The notes under the pieces are model-generated. The model was given only the letters and a program-made list of their open reading frames with translations. It had not been told where the DNA came from and searched no databases. A DNA stretch of 64,000 nt. Source: Dermacentor variabilis (Eukaryota; Arthropoda; Arachnida; Ixodida; Ixodidae). The stretch lies in contig NC_134570.1 in the NCBI RefSeq assembly GCF_050947875.1, positions 203,063,750 to 203,127,749 on the forward strand. Reading direction: 5' to 3'. The translations under genes were made by a program, and so were the position numbers. Positions 10,663 through 21,424 of this stretch are shown piece after piece; positions within the stretch are counted from its first letter, which is position 1, and the number at the start of each line of letters is the position of its first letter.

Positions 10663-12483
10663 ATGACCGACACGACCTATTCACTTCGTGCAGATGACGC
10701 ACCCCTTCACTTGCTTGCTGCAGAAGATACCGCGCTACCTCCTCGCCATCAAAGCATCGTTACCATCACGTCTGACGTCATTGACTGCGGCGACGTGCTC
10801 GTATTACCATCTGCACGCTGTCTCGCAAGAGGGATAGCCTTTGCATCAGGGCTCGTTCGGTTTCATCATGGCTCTGCACTTCTCTACGCTACAAACCCGA
10901 CATCCGAAAAGATTCTCATCCCTAAAGGCACTACATTGGCTTGCGCCACTGAATCGGAGTCTATATCTGTTGTTTCCTTTAAACCAGCTTCCTCTGAAGT
11001 TCCTTGTACCGGACGGGCCGCATCTTCTTCAGCTCTTGCAGCTGCCATCAGTTCCGATCTCACACCTTCGCAGTCACAACGATTGCTTGCTTTGCTCCAA
11101 AAACATGAAGCTTCCTTTGATGCGCATTCAGCTTCGTTGGGAAGGACTTCGATAACGACGCATCGGATAGAGACAGATGGCACATCCATCGTGCGCCGTA
11201 GACCGTATCGCGTATCGCTAGCCGAGAGGAAAGTCATTGACGAGAACGTCACCGACATGCTCCAACGAAACATAATACGCCCCTCTGCTAGCCCTTGGTC
11301 TTCCCCCGTTGTTTTGGTTCGGAAAAAAGACGGCTCTGTTCGATTTTGTGTCGACTACCGAGCACTTAACAAGATCGCACGCAAGGATGTATACCCTATG
11401 CCGCGAATAGACGATGCCTTGGATTCCCTGCAGGGTGCCGAGTACTTCTCCAGCATCGATCTGCGTTCCGGCTACTGGTAGATACCTATGCATGAGGACG
11501 ATAAGGAGAAAACAGCGTTTTCAACACCAGATGGGCTCTACGAGTTTACTGTCATGCCATTCGGCCTCTGCAATGCGCCCGCAACGTTCGAGCGCATGAT
11601 TGACACCGTTCTTCCTGGCCTGAAGTGGAAGACTTGCCTGTGCTACCTGGACGATATTGTTGTTTTCTCGTCAACCTTCTCTCAGCACCTGCAACGTCTG
11701 GATGAACTTCTCACGTGCCTTGCCAACGCCGGACTTCAGCTAAACACCAAGAAATGCCATTTTGCGAGCAAGGCGATCAAAGTACTAGGTCACATTGTGA
11801 GCAAAGATGGCATTCGTCCTGATCCTGACAAGGTTTCGGCAGTTCAGCACTTCCCTCGTCCCGAAAAGACCACAGATTTGCGTAGTTTCCTAGGCCTCGC
11901 TTCCTATTTTCGCCGATTCATACGAGGCTTCATCTCAATAGCGTCACCTCTGCACAAATTACTGGGTTCTAATGTTCCCTTTCTGTGGTCTCCAGAATGT
12001 GAATCTGCGTTCGCCCATCTGAAGCGCGCTCTCACATCTGAACCAGTACTACGCCATTTTGATGAAGCTGCTCCTACCCTCCTGCATACGGATGCTAGTG
12101 GTCACGGAATTGGTGGCATTCTCCTACAGCGAGACGACACTCTAGGTGAGGGTCGTCACATACGCAAGTCGCGTTCTGACAAAGGCCGAAAAGAATTACA
12201 CCATCACGGAGCAGGAATGCCTAGTTATCATTTGGTCTGTGCAGGAGTTTCGACCTTATCTTCACGGCCGCCACTTTACGATCGTTACAGACCATCATGC
12301 ATTTTGCTGGCTTTCAACGCTGAAGAACTTGTCTGGACGGCTTGGTCGGTGAATTCTTCTTCTGCAAGAATACGACTTCACTATTACCTACAAGTGCGGA
12401 AAAAAACACCAAGATGCAGACGCGCTTTCTCGCTGTCCGCTTCCCACGACACCATGCAATGGACCTCCAACTGCCATCCGTGA
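10597..12483 (+). pseudogene. Gypsy pol: end of protease, reverse transcriptase, RNase H
   Basis: The plus frame begins with [11 protein letters not shown], the tail of the protease. It runs through [32 protein letters not shown] and [11 protein letters not shown] to a TAG at 11479-11481. The same frame continues with VMPFGLCNAPATFERM and CYLDDIVVFS (intact YLDD), then the tether and LLHTDASGHGIGG of RNase H. Near 12145 the reading shifts to the frame at 12146-12352 ([23 protein letters not shown]) and again near 12350. So it has one nonsense codon and at least two frameshifts. Confidence 0.85.
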
Positions 12484-12783
12484 CAAGCTATCGCACGATC
12501 CCTCCTCACATGCTTTCTTGTCGGCCACTGTCGACGAGATGCCTTCACACGACAACAAATCCTTCCAATTTCATCAACTTGCCGACTCTTACTGTCGGCG
12601 CATCATAGACCACCTTCAAGGAGCTTCGACCCGCCTAACGCCCGCCTTCGTCGGCAGCTGACGCAATTTAAGATTGACAACCGCGTCCTATACCGTCATG
12701 TCTATCACCCTGACGGTCAACGCTGGGTTCCTGTCCTGCCACGCTCTCTACGTGCTCATGTCCTGCAGGCTTCTCATGACGAC

Positions 12784-13093
12784 ATGAGTGCTGGTCACCT
12801 CGGTTTGCAGAAAACCTATGACCGCATCAAAGGTCGCTTCTACTGGCCTGGATTGTCCGCCAGTGTAGCGAGATATCTCGCTTCCTGCGCCCTATGTCAG
12901 CGTCGAAAGCTCCCTACATCAGCTCCAAGCGGACAACTGCAACCGGTTCCCTGTCCGTCGCAACCATTTGAGGTCGTTGGCGTTGACCTGTATGGTCCTC
13001 TTCCTGTGACTCTCACCGGTAAACGATGGATTGTGACAGCCGTCGACCACTTGACACGCTACGCCGGCTTGTGTGAGTTCTGCCTCAGCCTCT
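12784..13093 (+). pseudogene. Gypsy integrase, zinc-binding and start of catalytic core
   Basis: The sequence SAGHLGLQKTYDRIKGRFYWPG followed by CALCQRRK is the HHCC zinc-binding module. VVGVDLYGPLP holds the first catalytic Asp of the core. The segment stops soon after DHLTRYA at the right end of the insert, so the second Asp and the Glu are missing. Confidence 0.8.
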
Positions 13094-13107
13094 GAAGGGT
13101 GCCCCCT

Positions 13108-13721
13108 TCTGCCAGCATGTGTTAAGTACCCCGTGAGCTGGGCAATCGACTGATCGTCCAAATTGCGGAGCATGCTATTGGAGATACGGTCAACTCCTGG
13201 AGTAGAGTTAGAGCGGAGAGTTAGGAGGGCCGCTCTGACTTCTGCTTCCGTAATCACCGCGTCGAGATTGGCATTCGGGGTGCCTGCATAGGGAGGCAGG
13301 GGGTTTGGGGTACGGGAGTTGTATGTGTGTTCCTAAGTATGTCGATGAGTCCGTCGGGAGAAAGGTCGGTCTTGTGTATAAGGCGTGTGACGTGTTATTG
13401 TGTGGCTGTTTTAGGTTGCGTGGGGTCAATTAAGTGACGGAGGAGTTGCCAACTGCGCTTGGAGGACAGATTGCCAGCCATACTATCGCAAATCTGTCCC
13501 CAGTTGGATCGGCAGAGCTCCTCAGAGTGCTCAGTAAATTTTGTTTGCAGTGCGGCTAGCCGCTTTTTAAGGGTCCGGTTGAGCTTTTGCCCTTTCCAGC
13601 GCTCTAGGATGCTATGGTGGGCCTCCCATAGGTGTGCAAGGTGAGTGTCGAGGGTGGGCGTATCTGGTGTGGTGTCAATGGTTCGAGTGTGCGCGGAGAC
13701 ATCGTTCATGAGTGATGCCAC
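13108..13721 (-). pseudogene. LINE B ORF2: linker between endonuclease and RT
   Basis: Frames at 13721-13395 (HLAHLWEAHHSILERWKGQKLN) and 13257-13108 (EVRAALLTLRSNSTPGVDRIS) form the linker and RT block 0-1. SNSTPGVDRI matches the S.PGPDGI motif of non-LTR RTs. A frame change joins the two pieces near 13400 and the last bases abut the gypsy insertion. Confidence 0.75.
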
Positions 13722-13844
13722 CCACTGGTCGATGTCTGTAATGAGAGCGTCAGGAAGGGCCGCCCGTGCGGCGCGGACTGCATCCGAGTTGGTAAGTTGG
13801 TGTGTTAGGTGAAGGGTCGTTCTTTGTTTGTAGGGTACTGTAAC

Positions 13845-14498
13845 TTAGAGGATGTAATGATCGCTCCCTAATGTGTGATGTGTTGTGTTCCACGTAATAC
13901 CCGCAAGGTTGCGGCTCAGTGTCAAGTCCGGGCTGGTGTCCGCGCTGACATTGTTGCCAATTCTCGTGGGGGTGTTAAAGTTGCTGTGTATTGTGAGGCG
14001 GAGCTCTTGTACCAAGGACCAGAATCGTCGTCCTCGTCCCGTGGTGGTGCGGTAGCCCCAGTCAGTATGCTGACTGTTGAAGTCCCCTCCGATTATCAAT
14101 GGATGCTTGCCTGCAATACGATGGAGATCTCGCAGTAGCGTTTCCAATGAAGCCATCGGATGAGAAGGTGGGTGGTATATGTTTGCAATAAAAATGGATG
14201 GTGTGGAGTGTGTGTGTTGTATGATTTCTGTGATCACGCAGGGCGTCTCGGAGGTGATCTGATGCGTTTGGTGTGTAATGGAGCGATGTATGAGCGTGGA
14301 AGCTCTGGGTGTACTCGTTGCGTCCGAGTGAGCGGATGTGTAGCTGGGAAGTGTGGCAGGGGCATGTGTGTCCTGAAGGAGAAGGATGTGGGGCGTGGGA
14401 AGTGTGGGGAGGAGGAGTTGGAGGGGTGCGCGCTTGCCCCGGAAGCGGCGGCAGTTCCATTGCAGAATTGATAAGGAATTAGGTGGTAGCCCCGCCAT
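13845..14498 (-). pseudogene. LINE B ORF2: AP-type endonuclease
   Basis: The frame starts at 14498 and gives ILQWNCRRFRGKR, LLLQDTHAP (E to D in the QET box), IIGGDFNSQHTDWG and GSDHYIL, which are the blocks of the APE endonuclease. It overlaps the end of ORF1 (stop at 14479) by 20 bases in another frame, so ORF2 would need reinitiation or frameshifting. A TAA at 13844-13846 ends it right after the SDH box. Confidence 0.83.
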
Positions 14499-15688
14499 AC
14501 TCTAACTTGTGTGGGGTGAGTATAGGTGGATTGGGTAGGGAGTTCTGTGGGGTAGGTGGGCGGGATTGACAGGGGCGATTGGGGAGCTGCAGCGAGGGAA
14601 GGGCCTGCTCAATTGTTTGGAGGCGGGTTTCGTACCGTGCAAGGCTCATCTCAAGGGTGTGCACCATGCGCGTAAATGCCGCTTCAATTTGTTGTTCAAA
14701 GCGTTGAGACAGGTGGTCGATAAGCTGATTGAATTTTGCCTCTAGACGCGCGTCCATTTCGGCGAGTTTAGCGTCCATGCGGGCCTCTAGAGATTGAAGG
14801 TCGGTCTGGGTGACGGGTGGGTGCTCTGTTGTGCGTTTTTTCTTGGGTGGGGGTGAGGTGGGGGGTTTGGGAGTCGGATTGTTCCATGTTTTCAGTGGAT
14901 GTTTGAGGTAGCGGCGTGTGTTGGCTGGGAGGGACGATTGGCGGAAGCGGTACAGGGGTAAAGGTGGGAGTTTTGATGAGAGAGGTAAGACGCCTCACCT
15001 CCTCTCGCAGGGCCTGGAGCTCCCGGTCACGTGGGTCCACCTGTGTGGGCGGGGGGATTGACGGCTTGCTGGTAGCGTTCAGTGTTTTGCCTGCTACTCT
15101 GTCCGCCCAGGAAAGCTGTGGAGACTGTTGGTCCTGGCGGCGACGAGACGATGAGCGAGACGTGCTGGAGCGACGGACGCTAGAGCGCTCCGCGTCTCGT
15201 TCCGGTGTGCGGGAGATTGCTGTTGTCGTGACGCGGGCGGTGAGCGGCGTCCCCTCGCTTTGCAGCCTTTAGTACCGGTCATATGGGCGCCTCCACAGAG
15301 TATGCAGGCTGGGGTGCATGTCGGGGTGTCCTCTCGGGAGTGCGGATACCGCATCTGGAACAGTTGCGCGTACGACACATCCGCGCGATGCCCTGGTTTT
15401 CTACAATTTGTGCAAGCGTCCAGGTGTCCTCTGTATAAACTGCAGTTGTGAAGTCCGCCTCCGTAGGAGATGTTCGGGGCACTGGACCCGTCCGGAAGGT
15501 GATAAGGATCGAAAGAGTCCGTCCCATGCGGCGTGCATCAATGATGGGGACGCTAGGGTTGCCCGTGATGAGGTCGTCCACAATGTGTGCTGGGGTTTCT
15601 TCCCAGTAGGCGTTAGTTATCACTCCTCTTACTGCACCATCCGGGGGGACGGGCCGGTGTAGGCGGTGACGGCGTAGACTTGGGTTCG
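14479..15688 (-). pseudogene. LINE B ORF1, C-terminal two thirds
   Basis: From right to left: DGAVRGVITNAYWEE and IIDARRMGRTLSILITF (gag-like core), a frame change near 15440-15380, CTPACILCGGAHMTGTKGC (zinc knuckle), another change, a Pro-rich region (15040-14768), and a coiled coil with heptads (MDAKLAEMDARLEAKFNQL, 14778 downward) to the stop at 14479. The N-terminal part lies beyond LINE A at 20990-21424. The first residues are read in frame with LINE A sequence. Confidence 0.75.
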
Positions 15689-15697
15689 AATGGAGAG
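15689..15697. repeat. 9-bp target site duplication AATGGAGAG of LINE A (partner 20981-20989)
   Basis: AATGGAGAG (minus strand CTCTCCATT) flanks LINE A on both sides. Its 3' end runs into a CT-rich tail that merges with the left copy. Confidence 0.85.
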
Positions 15698-15889
15698 AGA
15701 GAGAGAAAATAATGCAGAGAAAGGCTGGGAGGTTAACCAGAGGTAGTTCCGGTTGGCTACCCTGCGCGGGGGGAAGGGTTAAGGGGGATAAAAAGAGAAA
15801 CAGAGTGGAAGGGGGAGATAGAAAGAAAGGAAGACAAGCACGAACAAAGCGCGTACTCAACACAGCGGTAGGGGGCGGCATTTTTAGAG

Positions 15890-18800
15890 CGTCGTGAAGC
15901 CCCGTAGACCGCAAGAACCTTAATAGCGCGAGTAAGGCCTTCAACGCAGATGTTCTTTCGGAGCATTGGCCTAAAGCTTTTAGTTCTGAAAGTGGACGAT
16001 TGTCCAACTGGTCCAGTGCTCTGCACATCACTTGTCTCTCAGCACTGTATCGCGGGCAGACACAGATAATGTGCGCGAGCGTCTCGTCGATGTTACATGT
16101 GTCGAACGTGGGGCTGTTGGCCATTCCTATGAGGAAAGCATAGGTGTTTGTAAAGGCAACGCCTAGCCACAGACGGTAGAGCATGGTCTGTTCACGTCGT
16201 GGTAATCCAGGCGGGAGGTGCATCCGTATGTCCGGAGACAATGAACGCAACCGACACATAGTGAAAACATTTGAGTCCCACAGGGGCAAAGTACACACAC
16301 GGGACATCAATCGCAGCTCAGCCGCAGCGTCTGTTCCCGAAAGCGGAATGAATACTCGTTGACCACTTTCATGTGCAGATCGGGCGGCTTCGTCGGCGTG
16401 GTCATTCCCGCTGATGTTACAATGACCTGGAAGCCACTGAAAGAATATGTCGTGTCCCTTGTCATAGCTTTGATGATATATGTGCCGAATTTCTGAGGCG
16501 AGTTGTTCATTCGGTCCGTGGCGCATTGGGCTTCGGATGCACTGAAGGGCTGCCTTGGAGTCACTAAAGACTGTCCATTGTTGCGGTGGCTTCTGCTTAA
16601 TGAAATCAAGTGCAGCACGGAGCGCCGAGAGTTCTGCACCCGTCGAAGTGGTCACACATGAAGTTCTTACTTTGATTTCCTCAGATTGTGCCGGGATGAT
16701 GACTGCAGCAGCAGAGCTGTTGAGTTTTACTGAACCATCTGTGTATACATGTTGCCGGAATCTGTGAACGTTGTGAATGTGCTCCAAAGTTGCTTGTTTC
16801 AAAGCTTGCAATGGCGCTCCAGCTTTTTTTCTGATTCCTGGAATTGTCAGTTGCACTTGCGGCCGGTGCAGACACCACAATGGATCTGCCAATCGTGTAG
16901 CGGGCGTAAATTCTGATGGCAAGTACGACTGATGTCTTACAATAGTTTTATCAAAAGTTGAAAGTGGCCTTTTTGCTGGCAAGCAAGCAAGATGGTGTGA
17001 TGGAATCCGAGTCAGGTGTCGGATGTGCGCTCTCCGGACATCTGTATCAATGTATACTGTCAAAGGAGCGTCTCTGGCTATGGCCACTGTCGCAATCGAT
17101 GACGTTGTTTTGGGAAGACCGAGACAAGTCCTGAGTGCTTGGGCTTGCACGCTCTGGAGTTTGCGAATATTCGTAGTGCAAGTATTTCCTATTACAGGTA
17201 AGCTGTACCGCAGGAAGCCTAAAAACAGTGCTTTATATAGTTGCAACATTGACGGTACTGTTGCGCCCCAGGACTTCCCGCCGAGAAACGCAAGAAGGTC
17301 CACAATGGCGGCCAAGCGCTTTGTCATGTACGAGATGTGAGGGCTCCAAGACAAGTCTCTATCAATGATGACGCCAAGAAATCGGTGCGTTCGTCTATAT
17401 CGTATAATTTGGTCATTAATCCGCAAAGCATAAGGGGCCATCGATTTGCGAGTAAAAGCAACGAGTGCACATTTCTCAGCGGAAAGCTCCAGGCCTTGTC
17501 TTCTTAGGTATCTTGACACAGCCGTTGAGGCTTTCTGAAGTCGTGCGCGGACTTGTACACGTGTCACGCCTGAAGCCCATATGCAAATGCCGTCTGCATA
17601 TACGGAGAGCTGTACGGTTTGCGGTAACGAATCAGCGAGACCAACCAGCACCAGGTTGAATAGGGTAGGGCTGAGTACTCCGCCCTGCGGTACACCACGA
17701 CTGGTATAGCTAGATGGCGTTGGTCCGTCTTCAGTCAAAATGAAAAAAGATCTCCCATTCAAATAGTTGCATATCCAGCGAAAGGTGCGTCCACAAATCC
17801 CTACAGCTTCTAAGGCGTCCAGGATTGCATGATGATCTACATTGTCGTACGCACCTTTAACGTCAAGGAATATGGCCGCAGTGTTTCGTTTCAGATGTTT
17901 CTGGTGTTGTACGTATGTTACCAGGTCGATAACGCTATCTATGGACGAGCGGCCACGTCGAAAACCAGCCATTACCTCTGGATAGACGTTGTAATATTCC
18001 AAGTACCATTCTAACCGTGTAAGGATCATTCTTTCCATTACCTTGCCGACACAGCTGGCTAGTGCTATTGGACGGTAAGATGACAATTCTAACGGGGATT
18101 TGCCAGCCTTGAGGAGTGGAACAAGCCGACTGGATTTCCACGTTGTAGGGACCAGGCCGTCACGCCATGATGCGTTGTAGAGGCCAAGAAGGGCATCTCT
18201 GGCCTCTTGACCAAGGTTTGCAAGCGCAGAGTATGTGATGCCATCGTGTCCTGGTGACGAAGATCGCCTGCACCCAGCAAGTGCGGCCTCCAGTTCTTCG
18301 ATGGAGAAAGCAGCGTCCATACGAGGATCTCGGGAGCAAGGGGGCACAATGGGAATAGGTGCGCAAGGTGAATACGTGAGCGCCGGACCCGCGATCCTTG
18401 CGCAGCAATCTTCGGCTACCTCGACTTCTCGGCGCCCTTGATGTAGGGCTAGAGGCTTAAATGGACGACGCTGTTGAGGAGGTGATCGAAGTCCACGGAT
18501 TGTTCTCCAGACAACCGACAGAGGTTTACGCGGGTCGAGAGACTCACAAAACGATTTCCAGCGTTGATTTTGCAGTGCAGCAAGGCGACGATGAATTTTC
18601 TTTTGAATGCGTCTGGCCTCTCTAAGGTCGTATAATGATTTAGTCCGTCTGTACCGTCGCTCCGCTCGCCGGCGGATTGCACGGAGGCTCTGTATTTCCG
18701 AATCAAAATCTGTGTATTTCTCTAATGGCCGATATGAGCGCATAGCATCCTGCATAGCCTTGGCGATCTCAAATTCTAGTGTGGACAAAATGCCTTCGTG

Positions 18801-19556
18801 GCATGCGTCTTCCATAAGTGATATAAACACGGGCCAATCGATAGCTCGTTTAAAATTTGATGGAACGGATCTGGTGAGGCCTTTTATCTTCAGGTAGGTA
18901 GGAATGTGTTCGCTTCAGTGGGTTTCTATATCTGCGAACCAATGGACGCTGTGAGTGAGGCATCGCGAAACAAAAGCTAAGTCTAAACAACTGCTGTACG
19001 TCCGGCCACGCAGAAACGTGGGACTGCCATCATTTAGACAACAAAGTTCATGGTCGCAAGCAAAGGACACGAGGTTTCTTCCTTTGGAATTTATCTTGTT
19101 GCTTCCCCAAAGTGAATGATGTGCGTTGAAGTCCCCAACAACAATCCATGGACCAGGTGTCGCATCTATAATGTCACTCAGTCTCTGCCTATCGAAACGA
19201 CTTGATGGAGAAAGGTAAGCGCCCACTAAAGTAAACGTAAGTTTTTGTTTTTTCACGGTCAAACACACATACTGATTAGTGTCATGTAGCCGCACTGGAT
19301 GAACAACATAAGTCAGTTCACACCGTATTTAGATGGTCACTTTGCTAATGTCAGCACAAGTGGATGACACATGAGGTTCATAGCCTGAGATCCGGACGGG
19401 TTTCTGTAGTTTCGGTTCACAGACGACCACAACGGGGAATCGATTGGTGAAAACGTAATGGCGAAAATCACTGCGGGATTTCAGGCCACGGGCATTCCAT
19501 TGCATAATAGATGCTTCCTTGGCTTGTGTGAAGAACGGTTGACGCGGTAGAGCCAT
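15890..19556 (-). pseudogene. LINE A ORF2: endonuclease, reverse transcriptase, RNase H
   Basis: ORF2 begins at 19556 (MALPRQPF) and stays in one frame throughout. The endonuclease runs IMQWNARGLKSR, VVCEPKL and VVGDFNAHHSLWG. It is cut by a stop at 19329-19331 and another at 18915-18917, just before the linker. RT has SSPGHDGITYSAL, RPIALASCVGKVMER, AAIFLDVKGAYDNVDH, GVPQGGVLSP and VYADGICIW. The catalytic box is YADG instead of YADD (17589-17600). RNase H shows VYTDGSV, TGAELSALRAAL, FSDSKAAL and ISGNDHADEAA. The normal end is near 15890. The frame continues without a stop through the 3' region into LINE B ORF1 down to 15279, giving a 1183-codon chimeric frame. Confidence 0.9.
17589..17600 (-). 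other. Altered RT catalytic box YADG in LINE A
   Basis: The minus-strand codons TAT-GCA-GAC-GGC read Tyr-Ala-Asp-Gly. Non-LTR RTs have (F/Y)ADD, and the last Asp binds a catalytic metal. A single A-to-G change of GAC to GGC would explain it. Confidence 0.9.
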
Positions 19557-19564
19557 TGTGCTTG

Positions 19565-20911
19565 CTACTCGAGGCTCCCAAGAACCGGATCCAGGCCGTC
19601 CAACACTTGTAGTGCACCTCGAGCAGATGGCGTCTGCATGTCGTTTATCAACACGAGAATGACTTTCATTAGAGATTTTATTATGGCGATTACTTGCTTG
19701 TCTTGACCTCGCACGTGATCTGTGCCCTCATTGGTTCGTCGGTAATCCACCGTCGACCTTTGTTGGGCTGAAGGACTTAATATCGGAAGTGCAGGCCAGG
19801 CGTTTGCAGTAGAGGTATTCACTGCGTCATCAGACACCGTGTTAGTGTGGGTCAGCGCCTTGGGAGCACCAGCCTCAGGAAGTATCTTCTGTCTTGCGAT
19901 GGTATCAGTATTTCTAGTAGACGAGGATCGTCTACGGTGACGGCGGACACTACGCCGTCGTACTTTGGCGGCGGCCTCTCTGTGAGTTGAGTTGTCTCTC
20001 ACCATTTGTTTTAGGACTTTCCGCTCTGTCTTGTGTCTCGGGCAGTCTTTCGACGATGCTTCATGGGGACCGGAGCAATTGGCACATTTGAAGTGAGTCG
20101 CACGGCAAGCATCTGCGCTGTGCTGTTCAGAGCATCTTGCGCACACGGTCGAATTTTTGCATATGCCGCTGACATGCCCGATCTTCAAACAATTACGACA
20201 CTGAAGTGGTCTTGGAACGAACGGTCGCACTGGATGACGAAAAAATCCAACTTTCACGTGGGACGGCAAGCTACCTCCCTTGAAAGTTATACTCACACAG
20301 CGTGAATCTCCTAGGCGACGGATTTCAATAATAGGTACATCTGCTGTGGCGGGTTTGACCAAAATAGGCAGATCATTGTCGTCGATTGACTCATCGACAT
20401 CATAAATCACGCCTGATATAGTATCGCTGTCCTGTGGTATATTGGTGCGAACATTTATCTTGCCCAGCATTTTCACTGTACTCAAGACATCCAATGCTGC
20501 TCTGTTCTTGACATCAACCGCGAAAATGTTCTTACGGGTGTTAATTCTCATATCCGTGATCTCATTTGGAACAAGAGCCTCTAGTGTTACAGATAAGGCT
20601 TGCCTGTTTAGCCGATTCAGGTTGTCGGTCGGCGTCTCGGGTAAGCAGAGGATGGTATGAGCCGTGTCATGGGCCTTTGCTGCCGCCATCGTCCTTGTTA
20701 AATACGAGGAGGCAGTCACGATTCTCCTCTTTCCTTTTTGTCTCACAACCGTCAAGTAGTCGCCGTCATCCGACAGATCTTCTTCGGATGCAGAGTAGTA
20801 CAGCAAGGTGTCCTCGCTGCCTGTGTCGCTCATCAGGTGATTGCGCTTCCTCGGAGCGCTCGACGTTGTGACGTCGGTCTCCTCCGGACGTCTAGCTGAC
20901 TCCGCTTCCAT
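19565..20911 (-). CDS. LINE A ORF1, gag-like nucleic acid chaperone (intact frame)
   Basis: The most likely own start is Met at 20911 (MEAESARRPEET), giving 448 codons. The N-terminal third is acidic and Ser-rich. A gag-like core follows (ITDMRINTRKNIFAVDVKN, IIEIRRLGDSRCVSITFKG), then RCNNCLK-type knuckles: CRNCLKIGHVSGIC, CARCSEQHSADAC and CANCSGPHEASSKDC. The basic C-terminus (RRRSVRRHRRRSS) is consistent with RNA binding. It ends nine bases before ORF2. Upstream the frame stays open through LINE A leader and LINE B ORF1 up to 21424, which explains the longer 619-codon frame. Confidence 0.85.
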   Translation of the reverse strand: MEAESARRPEETDVTTSSAPRKRNHLMSDTGSEDTLLYYSASEEDLSDDGDYLTVVRQKGKRRIVTASSYLTRTMAAAKAHDTAHTILCLPETPTDNLNRLNRQALSVTLEALVPNEITDMRINTRKNIFAVDVKNRAALDVLSTVKMLGKINVRTNIPQDSDTISGVIYDVDESIDDNDLPILVKPATADVPIIEIRRLGDSRCVSITFKGGSLPSHVKVGFFRHPVRPFVPRPLQCRNCLKIGHVSGICKNSTVCARCSEQHSADACRATHFKCANCSGPHEASSKDCPRHKTERKVLKQMVRDNSTHREAAAKVRRRSVRRHRRRSSSTRNTDTIARQKILPEAGAPKALTHTNTVSDDAVNTSTANAWPALPILSPSAQQRSTVDYRRTNEGTDHVRGQDKQVIAIIKSLMKVILVLINDMQTPSARGALQVLDGLDPVLGSLE

Positions 20912-20989
20912 CGCCGAAGGTCTCGGAAGTGGCGCCTCCCGAAAACACGCAAAAATACTCGCAAAATGAGAGCAGTAGAAAATGGAGAG

Positions 20990-21424
20990 TTGTTGGATGG
21001 CGACCAGGCGTAGCGCGTCGGCTTTATGCGGGGTACTCATGATGCAGGTATTGTTGAGGGGGCGGATATTCAAGCTGGTGGCGTCCGGTGCTTGGAGGTA
21101 CTTGGCTGCAGTTAGCAGGGCCAGGTGAAGCTGGCGCGGTTGAAGGTCGGTCAAGGTAAGTCCCCCGGTTGAGCGAAACACTATCTTGTAGGCATCCTCA
21201 GGCAAACGCGGCTGGCGTTGCGACCTTTGCGCCGCGAGACGCGTTGCGCGCAGCTGGGACGCCTGGTGTACGGAATCTTCAGGTCGCGAGCCGGTGGCGG
21301 CGTTCGCCTGGTCCTGGATTTTCGGTGCTCCTTTCTGACGGGTGGGTAGGCTCAATATATGATTCCAGTCCCTGGGATCAAAGTCCTTCGGGTCGATGGT
21401 CTCTCCGATCACTTGGTCCTCCAT
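20990..21424 (-). pseudogene. LINE B ORF1, N-terminal part
   Basis: The frame starts at 21424 (MEDQVIGETID) and runs through YKIVFRSTGGLTLTDL and ALRLVAIQQLSI to the LINE A insertion. The rest of ORF1 is at 14479-15688. The join across the duplication continues as LSIRTQVYAVTAY before a frame slip in a C-run near 15650. Confidence 0.78.

Larger units (their letters stand above)
9504..13093. mobile_element. Ty3/gypsy fragment with inverted gag-protease half
   Basis: The left 1.1 kb (9504 to about 10600-10660) carries gag and protease on the minus strand. The right 2.5 kb carries the sequence that should follow the protease, then RT, RNase H and integrase, on the plus strand. Protease ends at the far left edge and its continuation (GWDFLS) starts at the internal junction, so the two halves are adjacent in element order. 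There are no LTRs, and the insert is cut off inside integrase. Confidence 0.87.
15698..20980 (-). mobile_element. LINE A: near-intact I-clade non-LTR retrotransposon
   Basis: The element is 5.28 kb, with a 5' leader (20980-20912), ORF1 (20911-19565), ORF2 (19556 to about 15890) and a short 3' region ending in a CT-rich tail. ORF1 with three CCHC knuckles, and ORF2 with endonuclease, RT and RNase H, match the I clade. ORF2 is in a single frame with only two nonsense codons, so the insertion is fairly young. It sits inside LINE B ORF1. Confidence 0.9.

Noticed and set aside
9820..13093. Gypsy gag and pol as an endogenous retrovirus
   Set aside because: No envelope frame, no LTRs, and features of ordinary Ty3/gypsy elements only.
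15279..18830. 1183-codon frame as a host gene
   Set aside because: It is LINE A RT-RNase H plus 3' region plus part of LINE B ORF1, with the insertion duplication inside it.
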